Of a stretch of DNA of 54,854 bases, positions 7,547 through 16,189 are shown piece by piece. Source of the stretch: Kitasatospora aureofaciens (GTDB lineage Bacteria > Actinomycetota > Actinomycetes > Streptomycetales > Streptomycetaceae). Position numbers and translations under genes: made by a program. Where the stretch lies: contig NZ_JAHTKP010000052.1 of the NCBI RefSeq assembly GCF_019192735.1, positions 1-54,854 of the forward strand, read 5' to 3'. The notes under the pieces were generated by a model. That model made no database searches. It worked only from the letters and a program-made list of their open reading frames with translations, and had not been told where the DNA came from. How positions within the stretch are numbered: position 1 is the stretch's first letter; the number at the start of each line of letters is the position of its first letter.

Positions 7547-8623
7547 TCAGAGCGTCTTGCGGAACGCCTCGGCCACCGAGAGGAAGATCAAGTTGCCCTC
7601 GACCTCGCCGATCGAGATCCGCACGCCCTCCGGGAACGGCCGGACGATCACCCCGGCCTCGGCGCACGCGGCGGCGAACTCCGCGGAGCGCTCGCCGAGC
7701 GGCAGCCAGACGAAGTTGGCCTGCGAGTCCGGGATCTCCCAGCCCTGCTCTCGCAGCCCGGCGACCACCCGGGCCCGCTCCTCGACCAGCGCCTCCACCC
7801 GCACCAGCAGCGCCTCCTCGGCGCGCAGCGAGGCGACGGCGGCGTTCTGGGCGAGCTGGTTCACGCCGAACGGGACGGCGGTCTTGCGCAGCGCGGTCGC
7901 CACCGGCTCGTGCGCGATCGCGAAGCCGACCCGCAGGCCCGCGAGGCCGTACGCCTTGGAGAAGGTGCGCAGCACGCAGACGTTCGGACGGTCCCGGTAG
8001 AGGTCGATGCCGTTGGGCACCTCGGGGTCGCGGATGAACTCGATGTAGGCCTCGTCGACGACGACGAGGACGTCGCCGGGCACCGCGTCCAGGAAGCGCT
8101 CCAGCTCGGCGCGGCGGATCACGTTGCCGGTGGGGTTGTTGGGGTTGCAGACGAAGATCAGCCGGGTGTTCGGCGTGATCGCGGCGAGCATCGCGTCCAG
8201 GTCGTGGTCCCCGCCGACGGTGAGCGGCACCGGGACGGGGGTGGCGCCGGCGACCTGGGTGATGATCGGGTACGCCTCGAAGGAGCGCCAGGCGAAGATC
8301 ACCTCGTCGCCCGGGCCGGCCGTGGCGAGGATCAGCGACTGGGCGACGCCGACCGAGCCGGTGCCGGTGGCGATGTGGTCGACCGGCACGCCGAAGCGCT
8401 TGGCCAGTTCCTCGGTCAGCTCGGTGACCGCCATGTCGGGGTACCGGTTGAACGAGCCCGCCGCCGTGACGGCCGCCTCCAGCACGCCGGGCAGCGGCTC
8501 GTACGGGTTCTCGTTGGAGGACAGCTTGTAGGCGTCGGCGCCGGCCGGCTTGCCGGGCTTGTAGGTGGGGATGCCGTCCAGGGTCGGCCGCAGCCGCGGG
8601 CCCTGCGCTGACGTACCGCTCAC
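7547..8623 (-). CDS. hisC: Histidinol-phosphate/aromatic aminotransferase
   Basis: A 358-residue fold-type I PLP aminotransferase. PLP-binding lysine is K223 in RTFSKAYGLAGLRVGFAI. The substrate/cofactor motifs SSNENPYEPLP (about 35-45), CNPNNPTGN (about 159-167) and VVVDEAYIEF (about 187-196) are all present. HisC makes histidinol phosphate; members outside the his operon in actinobacteria may instead act on aromatic amino acids (phenylalanine/tyrosine transamination), which sequence alone does not settle. The GTG at 8623 has AAGGAG 7 nt upstream; a longer open N-terminus is Arg-rich filler. It is divergent from a LacI-type regulator. Confidence 0.9.
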   Translation of the reverse strand: MSGTSAQGPRLRPTLDGIPTYKPGKPAGADAYKLSSNENPYEPLPGVLEAAVTAAGSFNRYPDMAVTELTEELAKRFGVPVDHIATGTGSVGVAQSLILATAGPGDEVIFAWRSFEAYPIITQVAGATPVPVPLTVGGDHDLDAMLAAITPNTRLIFVCNPNNPTGNVIRRAELERFLDAVPGDVLVVVDEAYIEFIRDPEVPNGIDLYRDRPNVCVLRTFSKAYGLAGLRVGFAIAHEPVATALRKTAVPFGVNQLAQNAAVASLRAEEALLVRVEALVEERARVVAGLREQGWEIPDSQANFVWLPLGERSAEFAAACAEAGVIVRPFPEGVRISIGEVEGNLIFLSVAEAFRKTL

Positions 8624-8951
8624 GGTCGTACTCCTTCTTGGTCTTCTCGATCCCCTGCCGGGGCGGGGTCTCCGCCGGGCACGGGATCTCGGAACGCGCC
8701 CGGACCACCCCGGTCGGGTGCCTTGCACGATACCGACCGCCCTCACCCGTAGGAGTGAGATGGCCGATCGGGTTACAGGCGCAGATCAGCCATTCTGCCC
8801 CGTTCCTTTGGCACATGTCAGAGGTAAGACGGCTGGTTTCGGGCGGGTATCGAAGGGGCGCACCCCGGCTCACTCTTGGAGAAACGTATCTCCAAGGGCT
8901 CCCGATGCGCCGGTCACAGACCCTTGTCAGGAGCCATACGATCGGTCCGCC
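8624..8951. other. Divergent intergenic region between hisC and the LacI regulator
   Basis: No gene is visible. The region carries a 22-bp near-perfect palindrome at 8875-8896 and a possible -10 element TACGAT at 8937-8942, 9 nt ahead of the regulator ATG. That spacing would allow a leaderless or nearly leaderless transcript for the regulator. Confidence 0.5.
8875..8896. promoter_or_regulatory. Candidate LacI-family operator
   Basis: A 22-bp inverted repeat, CTTGGAGA and TCTCCAAG around a central ACGT, with one mismatched pair. LacI-family operators are typically palindromes with a central CG, as here. It lies 55 nt upstream of the regulator start, suiting autoregulation and possibly control of the divergent hisC gene. 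Inferred, not tested. Confidence 0.6.
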
Positions 8952-10109
8952 ATGACAGCAGCAGCCAACCAGAGCGGTCGGCGACCCACTACCTCACGGC
9001 GTCTGGAGCGGGCCGGCATCCGGGATGTGGCAGCAGCCGCCGGAGTGTCGATCACCACCGTCTCCGACGCGCTGAACGGAAAGGGCCGCCTGCCCGACGA
9101 GACCCGCAGCCGGGTGCGCGAGGTCGCCGAGCGCCTCGGCTACCGCCCCTCGGCGGCCGCCCGAACCCTGCGCACCGGACGGTCCGGCCTGATCGGGCTG
9201 ACCGTCACGACCTACGGTGAAGAGCCGTTCACCTTCACCGAGTTCGCGTACTTCGCCGAGATGGCCCGGGCCGCCACCAGCGCCGCCCTCGGCCGCGGCT
9301 ACGCGCTGGTGGTGCTGCCCGCCTCCTCCCGGCACGACGTCTGGGGCAACATCGCCCTGGACGGCACCGTGGTGATCGACCCGCCCGACCAGGACCCTCT
9401 GGTCAGCGAGCTCTACCGGTCCGGCGTCCCGGTGGTCAGCGACGGCAAGCCCGGCAACTGCCCGGTCACCGCCTGGGTCGACAACGACCACGAGGCCGCC
9501 GTGCTCGGCATCCTCGACCACCTCTCCGAGGCCGGCGCCCGCCGGATCGGCCTGCTCACCGGCACCAGCACCGACACCTACACCCGGCTCTCCACCGAGG
9601 CCTACCTCGGCTGGTGCGCCAAGGTCGGCCAGGAGCCGGTGTACGAGGCCTACCCCGCGCACGACCCGGCCGCCGGCGCGGTCGCCGCCGACCGGCTGCT
9701 CGCCCGCCCCGACCGCCCGGACGCCGTCTACGGCCTGTTCGACCCCAACGGCACCGACCTGCTCGCCGCCGCCCGCCGCTACGGCCTGCGGGTGCCCGAC
9801 GACCTGCTGCTGGTCTGCTGCAGCGAGAGCGACGTCTACGCGACCACCGAGCCGCCGATCACCACGCTCTCGCTCAAGCCGCGCCGGATCGGCACCACCG
9901 TGGTCAACCTGCTCATCGACGCCATCGAGGGCGTCGACTCCGGCACCGGCGTCGACATCGCCCGCCTCTTCCCGCCACGCTTCCGCACCGCCGGCACCGG
10001 CCCGCCGCCGGGCACCCTGATGCCGACCGAGCTGATCGTCCGCGCGTCCTCCCAGCGCCGGAGTCCGCGCACCACCGTCAACCCTCCCCGACCCCCGGGC
10101 GAGGTCTAG
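8952..10109 (+). CDS. LacI-family transcriptional regulator
   Basis: A 385-residue regulator. The N-terminal LacI helix-turn-helix is clear (GIRDVAAAAGVSITTVSDAL, then the hinge-helix segment LGYRPSAAARTLRTGRSGLIG). A type-1 periplasmic-binding-like effector domain follows (about residues 80-365), with the characteristic ARRIGLLTGTSTDTYT and PDAVYGLFDPNGTDLLAAAR segments. The start ATG at 8952 gives a 21-residue Arg/Ser tail before the HTH, as in relatives. The ligand is unknown. It is transcribed divergently from hisC and a palindrome in between is its likely operator. Confidence 0.92.
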   Translation: MTAAANQSGRRPTTSRRLERAGIRDVAAAAGVSITTVSDALNGKGRLPDETRSRVREVAERLGYRPSAAARTLRTGRSGLIGLTVTTYGEEPFTFTEFAYFAEMARAATSAALGRGYALVVLPASSRHDVWGNIALDGTVVIDPPDQDPLVSELYRSGVPVVSDGKPGNCPVTAWVDNDHEAAVLGILDHLSEAGARRIGLLTGTSTDTYTRLSTEAYLGWCAKVGQEPVYEAYPAHDPAAGAVAADRLLARPDRPDAVYGLFDPNGTDLLAAARRYGLRVPDDLLLVCCSESDVYATTEPPITTLSLKPRRIGTTVVNLLIDAIEGVDSGTGVDIARLFPPRFRTAGTGPPPGTLMPTELIVRASSQRRSPRTTVNPPRPPGEV

Positions 10110-10223
10110 ACCATACCGAGCCGGGACAAAACGGACCATGCGGGACGGCCCGGCTGACGCTCCGGAGGATTGGATACCCACCAGGTGACGACGCCGGGAG
10201 AGTGGTCTTCCTATGATGGGCGA

Positions 10224-11453
10224 ATGACACCCGAGGACCGCTTCCCCGGGCCTGAACACCCCGACTCAGGCCCCCGCCACCAGCCGGACCTCGACGTGCT
10301 GCCGTACGGCACCTACTACGAACCGGAGCCAGCCCCCGGTTACGCGGCGACGCCGTACGACGCGGAGACCTACAGCGGCTACGGCGGCGCCCGCTACCTC
10401 GAACAGCACTGGCCAGACGGGCAGGCGCACGGCCACACCGTGCACGCCTCGGAGCACGCACCAGCGTTCTCCCCCCAGGACCACCCCGGCTACGAGCCGA
10501 CCCTGCCCGACCGGCCCTCGCCCGCCCTCCAGCTGCCCGACCAGCTCCCCGGGCGCGACGACCCGCCGACCATCGAACTCGGCCCCCCGCTGCCCGACCC
10601 CGCCGCGCCCACCTACCCGTACCCGGCCCCCGGCCCCGGCGAGCCGCCCGGCCCGCTCTACGTCGTCGGCGACGTCCACGGCTACCTCGACGAGCTGCTC
10701 GCCGAACTCCGCAACCAGGGCCTCGTCGACGCCGACGGCCACTGGGCCGCAGGCCGCTCCCGGATCTGGTTCCTCGGCGACTTCACCGACCGCGGCCCCG
10801 ACGGCATCGGCGTCATCGACCTGGTCATGCAGCTCGCCGCCGAGGCCGCCGCCGCCGGCGGCTACTGCCGGGCCCTGATGGGCAATCACGAACTGCTCTT
10901 CCTCGGCGCAGCCAGGTACGGCGACGAGCCCGTCCAGTCCACCGCCGGCACCGCCTCCTTCCTCGCCGCCTGGCGGCTCAACGGCGGCCAGCAGCACGAC
11001 CTCGACCGCCTCCAGGCGCACCACATCAGCTGGCTCTCCCGGCTGCCCGCCATCGCCATCGAGGACGGCCACCTGCTCCTGCACTCCGACACCACCGCCT
11101 ACCTCGAATACGGCGAGTCCATCCCCGACGTCAACGACGCCGTCCACGGACTGCTCGCCGACGAGGGCGTGGACGAGTGGTGGGACTGCTTCCGCCGCTT
11201 CACCAAGCGCTTCGCCTTCCGCGGCGACGCCGGCCCGATGGCCGTCCACGAACTCCTCGACACCTACGGCGGCACCCGGATCGTGCACGGGCACAGCCCC
11301 ATCCCGTACCTCACCGGCGCGGTGCACGCCGACGACGGCGCCCCGCCGCACATCCCCGGCCCGTACGTCTACGCCGACGACCTCGCCGTCGCCATGGACG
11401 GCGGCGTCACGATGGAAGGCCGCCTGCTCATCGCCCGACTGCCCGTCAACTGA
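10224..11453 (+). CDS. Calcineurin-like (PPP-type) metallophosphoesterase with disordered N-terminus
   Basis: About 409 residues. The first 140 are Pro/Tyr/Gly-rich and probably disordered. The catalytic domain follows with the PPP motifs in order: VVGDVHGYLDEL (GDxHG), FLGDFTDRGPDG (GDxxDRG), MGNHELLFLG (GNHE) and a late HGHSPIPY, so all metal ligands are present. It could be a bacterial Ser/Thr or nucleotide phosphatase. The ATG at 10224 has no strong ribosome site; an in-frame TTG at 10170 is possible but lies against GGAGGA with almost no spacing. It is monocistronic. Confidence 0.9.
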   Translation: MTPEDRFPGPEHPDSGPRHQPDLDVLPYGTYYEPEPAPGYAATPYDAETYSGYGGARYLEQHWPDGQAHGHTVHASEHAPAFSPQDHPGYEPTLPDRPSPALQLPDQLPGRDDPPTIELGPPLPDPAAPTYPYPAPGPGEPPGPLYVVGDVHGYLDELLAELRNQGLVDADGHWAAGRSRIWFLGDFTDRGPDGIGVIDLVMQLAAEAAAAGGYCRALMGNHELLFLGAARYGDEPVQSTAGTASFLAAWRLNGGQQHDLDRLQAHHISWLSRLPAIAIEDGHLLLHSDTTAYLEYGESIPDVNDAVHGLLADEGVDEWWDCFRRFTKRFAFRGDAGPMAVHELLDTYGGTRIVHGHSPIPYLTGAVHADDGAPPHIPGPYVYADDLAVAMDGGVTMEGRLLIARLPVN

Positions 11454-11674
11454 CAGCACCCGTCGAACATCCGTTCCCGGCGCCCGGGCCCGCCGCACGC
11501 GCGCGGTCCGGGGCGCCCGGGGCGCGAAATTCCGGAAACCGACTGTCAGCACTGCCACACCCACCCCTACCATGAGGCGAACCACGCCCGGCCGCCCGTC
11601 CGGCGGCCCGCCTCCGCGCCCGATTCGGCGTCCCTGAGGGCCCTGCCCCTGGGGCGGAGCGAACCGGGGTCCGC

Positions 11675-12511
11675 ATGAACGGGGTCCCCATGACCAACCC
11701 CCCGCCGCTGCACGCCGAGGACCGCCCGGAGTACGAGCGCCTCCTCGCCGAAGCCCTCCGCGACGGCACCGTCCTCACCGCCCTGCGCGCGCCCGGCGCG
11801 CTCACCGCCGACCAACTGCGCATCCGCGCCCTGCGCGACGCCGACACCATCGCCGCCGCGGCCGCCACCGAGTACCGGCACTACACCGAACTCCGCGACA
11901 GCCTCCGCAGCACACCCCCACCCGCCGAGGGCGCCGAACCCACCGCCCCCGGCCTGCTCAGCCAGCTGCGCTCCGCCAACGGCGGCGCCGGGCTCTTCCC
12001 CGTCCTCACCGTGCTCACGCCGATCCTCGCCTGGGCCGCCGCGCTCGTCCTGCTCCTCCTCGGCTACACCCTGCGCGCCGCCGACCCCGGACTCACCCTC
12101 GCCCGCTCCCTCCTCACCGCCGGCTGGGTCGCCCTCGCGGCCGGCGTCGCCGCCATGACCGTCGGCATCGTCGGACTCGTTCTCACCGCCTTACGCGACG
12201 GCACCGCCGCCCCCGCCGGCACCGACCCCGAACTCGCCGCCGAACTCGCCGACGCCCGCCGCGAATGGCGCGCCGCCCTCCGCGACCACGGCCTCCTGCC
12301 CTACCTGCACGCCGGCCTCCCGGCCGTCCCGGTGCCCAGGCCCGACTTCACCAGCCCCGGCTACACGTCCCCGGCCTTCAGCAGCCCCGGCGCCGACGGC
12401 CTCACCGACCCCGAAGGCCGCACCCCCCGCCCCGCCGCCTTCACCGGCCCCGACTTCACCGGCCCCGGCTACACCCCACCCGGCTTCACCGGCCCCGACG
12501 ACGTCACCTGA
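11675..12511 (+). CDS. Two-span membrane protein with Phe/Pro/Gly repeats; carries a TTA codon
   Basis: A 278-residue protein. An N-terminal charged helical region (1-100) is followed by two transmembrane helices (about 105-131 and 148-172), a helical DARREWRAALRDHGLLPYL segment, and a C-terminal tail of loosely repeated FTSPGYTSPAF and FTGPGYTPPGF units. The tail is probably disordered and cytoplasmic. Leu173 is encoded by TTA (12191-12193). TTA is read only by the bldA tRNA in streptomycetes, so translation is likely delayed to differentiation. ATG 11690 is an alternative start five codons on. The family is not recognised. Confidence 0.75.
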   Translation: MNGVPMTNPPPLHAEDRPEYERLLAEALRDGTVLTALRAPGALTADQLRIRALRDADTIAAAAATEYRHYTELRDSLRSTPPPAEGAEPTAPGLLSQLRSANGGAGLFPVLTVLTPILAWAAALVLLLLGYTLRAADPGLTLARSLLTAGWVALAAGVAAMTVGIVGLVLTALRDGTAAPAGTDPELAAELADARREWRAALRDHGLLPYLHAGLPAVPVPRPDFTSPGYTSPAFSSPGADGLTDPEGRTPRPAAFTGPDFTGPGYTPPGFTGPDDVT

Positions 12512-12642
12512 GTTCTCCGACCCACCGCCACGGGGGGCTGCCCCCACCCCCGATTCGGGTGCGAGCGCCATCCTCCACGGGCCTCCGCGCGAGGAGGCTG
12601 GTCCCACCAGAGATCGAACGGGACATCGTGGTGGAGGACAGC

Positions 12643-14076
12643 GTGAAGACAACGGGGGCGGCAAGGCGACTGGGCTTGCTCATCGCGACCATGGCCGCCG
12701 CAGTGGCGGCCGTGTTGCCCGCGGCCGCACCGGCCGCAGCAGCCGTACCGGCCGCGGCAGCCGAGGAACCGGTACGGACGGAGGTCTCGTTCACCAGTGC
12801 CGACGGCACCGTCCTGCACGGCGCCGTCCTCGCCCCGCGCACCGCCGTGGCGGGCAGCCGCGGCCCGGGCCTGGTCATGGTCGCCGGGGCCGGTCCCGGC
12901 AAGCTGGCCGATCTGCGGGACGCCGCCGCCGCGTACGCCCGGCGCGGCATCCCCACCCTCGTCTACGACAAGCGCACCAACGGGTACTCCCTGACCCGGC
13001 GCGACTACGGCACGCTCGCCGACGACGCGCTCGCCGCCGTCCGCCTCCTCCGCACCCGCCCGGACGTCGACCCGTCCCGGGTCGGCCTCTGGGGTCTGTC
13101 CGAGGGCGCCTGGGTGGTGTCGCTGGCCGCCACCCGGTCCAGCGACGTGTCGTTCCTCGTCACCGCCGGCGCGGCCGGCCTCACCCCGTCCCGCCAGGAG
13201 GCCTGGGCCTACGGCGGCTACCTGCGCCACGCCGGCGTCTCCGGCTCGCTCCTGCCCGCCATGCAGGACACCGCCATCCGACAGCTCGTCGGCGCAGGCC
13301 TCTTCCCCGAGGCCGACTACGACCCGGTCCCGGTGTGGGAGCGCGTGCACCAACCCGTCCTCGCCGAGTGGGGCACCCTCGACCGCGAGGCCGCCCCCGA
13401 GGAGAGCGCCGCCGTCATCCGTCAGGCCCTCGACCGGGCGGGCAACACCCACTACACGCTCCGCACGATCCCCGGCGTCCGGCACAACCTGCACGTGACC
13501 CACGACGACGGCTACGACCGGCCGAAGGAACTCCCGTCCGACTACGCCGACTACGAGTCCGCCTGGATCACCCGCCTCGGCACCGGGCTCCCGCCGGTCA
13601 CCGTCGACCCGGCGCCGCACCAGGACACCGCCAGCCGGCCGCTCGCCCCGCTCGCCTGGTACGAAGCCACCTGGCTGCAGGCCGCCGTCACCGCCCTCTG
13701 CCTGCTCGGCTTCGCCGCGTACGCCCTCACCGGCGCGGTCCGCCGCGTCCGGCGCCGCCCCCGCCACGACGCGCTTCCGCGGTCGGCCCGCTGGGCGGCG
13801 CTCGCCGGGACGGCCGCCGTCCTGACCACCCTCGGCTACCTGCTGTACCTGGCGGCCACCGCCGCCGCGCTCCCCGGCCCGGTCGTGCTCGGGCGCCCGG
13901 TCGTCTGGCTCGCCGCCCAGCTCCTGGCCGTGCTCACGCTCGCCACCTCGGCCCACACCGCGCTGCGGTACCGCCGCACCCTCCCGCCCGGGGACCGCCG
14001 CCGCCTCGCCGGGCTGCTGCTCGCCGCGGCCGTGTTCGTCCCCTGGGCCGCCTACTGGGGCCTCCTCCGGCCGTGA
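12643..14076 (+). CDS. Secreted alpha/beta hydrolase fused to a C-terminal membrane domain
   Basis: A 477-residue protein. A GTG start at 12643 with GGAGGA just upstream gives a Sec-type signal (about residues 1-40, ending in an Ala-rich stretch). The alpha/beta-hydrolase domain (about 45-330) has the nucleophile elbow GLSEG with Ser153, a likely acid in EWGTLD and the histidine in VRHNLH. After about residue 345 come four hydrophobic helices separated by Arg-rich loops. The hydrolase should face outward while the C-terminus is embedded in the membrane. The substrate is unknown; an esterase or peptidase is possible. The four-span tail is unusual for this domain. Confidence 0.85.
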   Translation: MKTTGAARRLGLLIATMAAAVAAVLPAAAPAAAAVPAAAAEEPVRTEVSFTSADGTVLHGAVLAPRTAVAGSRGPGLVMVAGAGPGKLADLRDAAAAYARRGIPTLVYDKRTNGYSLTRRDYGTLADDALAAVRLLRTRPDVDPSRVGLWGLSEGAWVVSLAATRSSDVSFLVTAGAAGLTPSRQEAWAYGGYLRHAGVSGSLLPAMQDTAIRQLVGAGLFPEADYDPVPVWERVHQPVLAEWGTLDREAAPEESAAVIRQALDRAGNTHYTLRTIPGVRHNLHVTHDDGYDRPKELPSDYADYESAWITRLGTGLPPVTVDPAPHQDTASRPLAPLAWYEATWLQAAVTALCLLGFAAYALTGAVRRVRRRPRHDALPRSARWAALAGTAAVLTTLGYLLYLAATAAALPGPVVLGRPVVWLAAQLLAVLTLATSAHTALRYRRTLPPGDRRRLAGLLLAAAVFVPWAAYWGLLRP

Positions 14077-14096
14077 GGCCCCAGTGGTCCGACCTG

Positions 14097-14306
14097 CTAC
14101 GGCAGGTACCGTTCGAGCGCGGCCGCGCCCTTCTCCTCGATCTCGCGCTTGGCCCGTTCGAGCCGCTCGGGCGTGACATCGCGCCCGGACGCCATGACGA
14201 CGTCCTCGGGGTCGAACGGCCGCTCGCCACCGGTGTACAAGAGCCTCTGGGGCTCGCCCCGCCTCGACTCGTCCGCCGCCTCCGTGCCACTCATCGAGCT
14301 GCCCAT
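14097..14306 (-). CDS. Small acidic/basic helical protein, function unknown
   Basis: A 69-residue protein, convergent with the hydrolase gene (20-nt gap). ATG 14306 is chosen because GGGAGG lies 5 nt upstream; ATG 14336 is open but lacks such a site. The sequence has LLYTGGERPFDPEDVVMASG, followed by a charged helix (TPERLERAKREIEEKGAAAL). It looks like a conserved small streptomycete protein, but I do not recognise a named family. Confidence 0.7.
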   Translation of the reverse strand: MGSSMSGTEAADESRRGEPQRLLYTGGERPFDPEDVVMASGRDVTPERLERAKREIEEKGAAALERYLP

Positions 14307-14409
14307 CGCTGCCTCCCTTGGTCGGCCTTCCCCCAAGGGTGCCTCCGATTTCGGCCCGACGCACGACGACGGGCTGGGGGAAGGCCCGGGGCGCGGTGGG
14401 GCCGGCCGG

Positions 14410-14853
14410 TCAGCAGAGCAGGAGCTCGGCCGCGGGAGTATGGTTTCCGGTCTCGGCGGCCGCTGTCATCGCCGAGGAGGCCGTCTCCGGGTCGGTGCGG
14501 GGCGGCACCACCAGGAGGAGGAAGTGGTCCTGGAAACCTCTCGTGACACTGATCGTCGCGTCACTGCCGGAGAACCAGTTGATCCGGATCACGAGGCCGT
14601 TCACCGCGATGGACCGGGGCACGCCGTCCCACGCCGCGGTGTCGAGGCCCACCCTGATGATCCGTCCCAGGTGCGCGCCGAGTGCGGTGAGCATGTCCGG
14701 CAGTTCGGCCAGGATGTGGTTCGAGCGGGGCCACCAGGCGCCGTCGAAGATCCCGTCCCGCGACATCGTCGGCTCCAGCACCAGGCGTGGCAGCTGCGGG
14801 AATTCGGGCACGGACCACGGCCCGGGGGAAGTGGGGAGAGGGATCGGCATCAT
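14410..14853 (-). CDS. DUF5994-like protein
   Basis: About 147 residues. The motif RLVLEPTMSRDGIFDGAWWP, followed by RSNHILAELPDMLTALGAHL, is characteristic of the DUF5994 family of actinobacteria. Downstream segments AVNGLVIRINWFSGSDATIS and HFLLLVVPPRTDPETASSAM continue the fold. Function is unknown. The start is uncertain: ATG 14853 (or the adjacent ATG 14850) has no good ribosome site, and a TTG at 14886 would add 11 residues. Confidence 0.75.
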   Translation of the reverse strand: MMPIPLPTSPGPWSVPEFPQLPRLVLEPTMSRDGIFDGAWWPRSNHILAELPDMLTALGAHLGRIIRVGLDTAAWDGVPRSIAVNGLVIRINWFSGSDATISVTRGFQDHFLLLVVPPRTDPETASSAMTAAAETGNHTPAAELLLC

Positions 14854-14950
14854 AAGGAGCCGCCCGTCCGGTCCACGAAGGACCAATCATGACCCAGGGC
14901 GACACCAGCGCGAATACCGGTATGCAGAATGTCCTCGGTTGTCTCCCACG

Positions 14951-14991
14951 CTACTCCGCAGCGGCGTCCTGCGGGCGCCGCTGCGGAGTAG
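14951..14991. terminator. 16-bp stem terminator
   Basis: Bases 14951-14966 and 14976-14991 form a perfect 16-bp stem with a 9-nt loop. The hairpin lies about 100 nt beyond the stop of the minus-strand RibD-C-like gene, so it is its likely terminator. Confidence 0.7.
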
Positions 14992-15092
14992 CGGCGCCCG
15001 ACAACCGGACTCAAGCGCCGGACGAGGACGCTTTCGGGCCGGAACCAGCACATTGGCGGCCGGAAGCGGCGACAGGGCAATGCGGGGCCTTG

Positions 15093-15665
15093 TCAGCGGA
15101 CGACGTCGAAGACGTTCTTCTGCACGCCGTTGGCGTAGACCTCCTGCTCGACAAGCTTCAGCTTCTGGGTGTCCTTGTCCGTGCCGCTGAACAGACGCTT
15201 GCCCGCGCCGAGCAGGAGCGGGAAGACGAGCAGGTGGTAGCGGTCGATCAGGCCGGCGTCCGAAAGGCTCTGGTTCAGGGCGGCGCTTCCGTGGACGATG
15301 ATCGGGCCGCCCTCGGTCTCCTTCAACGCGGCGACGTCGTCGAGTGAGCGCAGGATCGTGGTCTCGCCCCAGTTCGAGACCAGGTCGTCCTCGGTGAGGG
15401 TGGTGGAGACGACGTACTTCGGCATCACCTTGTAGTCGGCGAAGTCCGCCATGTCCGGCCACACCGGGCTGAACACCTCGTAGCTGGCCCGGCCCAGCAG
15501 CATCGCTGTCGCTTCCTTCTGCTCCCGACCCTTGATCTCGAATGCCTCGGGGAGGAACTCCATGTCCTTGAGGGTCCATCCGGAGTTCCGGTAACCGGGC
15601 TCGCCGCCCGGGGCCTCCACGACGCCGTCCAGGGAGATGAAGGCGGTGCTGATCAGGGTACGCAT
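15093..15665 (-). CDS. RibD C-terminal / dihydrofolate-reductase-like protein
   Basis: A 190-residue single-domain protein of the RibD-C/DHFR-like superfamily. It shows the N-terminal strand and turn ISTAFISLDGVVEAPGG, the central MLLGRASYEVFSPVWP and KYVVSTTL, the cofactor-side IIVHGSAALNQSLSDAGLID, and YHLLVFPLLLGAGKRLF near the end. Such stand-alone proteins are predicted NADPH-dependent reductases acting on pteridine or flavin-like substrates, but most are uncharacterised. ATG 15665 gives the normal N-terminus for the family. It is monocistronic. Confidence 0.9.
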   Translation of the reverse strand: MRTLISTAFISLDGVVEAPGGEPGYRNSGWTLKDMEFLPEAFEIKGREQKEATAMLLGRASYEVFSPVWPDMADFADYKVMPKYVVSTTLTEDDLVSNWGETTILRSLDDVAALKETEGGPIIVHGSAALNQSLSDAGLIDRYHLLVFPLLLGAGKRLFSGTDKDTQKLKLVEQEVYANGVQKNVFDVVR

Positions 15666-15872
15666 CTAGGGTTCCTCGGTGTCTCGCGTCCGGTTCTCAG
15701 CAGATTCGATCGGTGCGCGCTTCGACCGCTCTTGCGGCGGAGGCGCACCAGCCATGATCTATGACTGTGCATCACGGAGAAACTCATCGGTCGTCGCCCG
15801 CCTCCTTCGCAGGCCTCTTACCGAGGAGAGCCACACACGTACCTGACCGCGAGACCCACCAGCAACGTGCCA

Positions 15873-15912
15873 CGTCGCGGATCTTTTGCGAGATCTTCAT
15901 CGAGCAGAACAT
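15873..15912 (-). pseudogene. thiC relic: iron-sulfur-motif fragment
   Basis: Bases 15873-15910 match 18777-18814 of intact thiC at 36 of 38 positions, in the same orientation. On the minus strand they encode FCSMKISQKIRD, the third cysteine and flank of the ThiC [4Fe-4S] motif. Nothing else of thiC is left around it. This is a degraded fragment, not a working gene. Confidence 0.75.
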
Positions 15913-16074
15913 GAACCGAACCGGGATAATCCGCCTCGCCCGCGCAATCGACGCCGAGCCTACGGCTGCCTGGTCAAGTTGGGCACTTCAGGCCGCGCAT
16001 GGGGGCGATTGGCGCGCCCGACGGAGACATCGCTGTTGGCTGACTGATGGATGATGCTCGAACATGCCGACGGA

Positions 16075-16115
16075 GCGCTGTTCCGAGAGGCCTGCACGGC
16101 CTTGCGGAACAGCGC
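16075..16115 (-). terminator. Terminator of the collagen-like gene
   Basis: An 11-bp perfect stem (16075-16085 with 16105-16115) encloses a second small AGGCC/GGCCT hairpin. It lies about 75 nt past the stop of the collagen-like gene. Confidence 0.65.
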
Positions 16116-16189
16116 CCGTCAGCTGACACGTCAGTCCGTCGGCGGGAAGTGGACCCGCTCGGGACGCTCGACGCTCATCCCTGCGAGGG

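Larger units (their letters stand above)
15666..16189. other. Gene-poor stretch with a thiC relic and a terminator
   Basis: No convincing gene is visible across 524 bases. It contains a 38-nt relic of thiC (15873-15910) and a nested hairpin at 16075-16115 that should end the collagen-like gene. Short plus-strand frames exist but lack ribosome sites and protein-like composition. Confidence 0.5.

Noticed and set aside
3928..8000. Very long plus-strand open frames opposite the ABC operon and hisC
   Set aside because: They are antisense shadows of GC-biased minus-strand genes; they have no domain content, starts or ribosome sites, and are rich in Arg/Gly/Ala/Pro.
12643..14076. This alpha/beta hydrolase as the missing OleB of the Ole-like operon
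   Set aside because: It is exported, carries a membrane domain, lies 9 kb away and is not haloalkane-dehalogenase-like as OleB is.
12469..14364. 631-codon minus-strand frame opposite the hydrolase
   Set aside because: Low-complexity Gly/Arg/Ala-rich translation antisense to a clear hydrolase; typical of high-GC third-position bias.
15761..16054. 97-codon plus-strand frame containing RIFCEIFIEQN
   Set aside because: It is the antisense reading of the thiC relic, without ribosome site or homologous domain.
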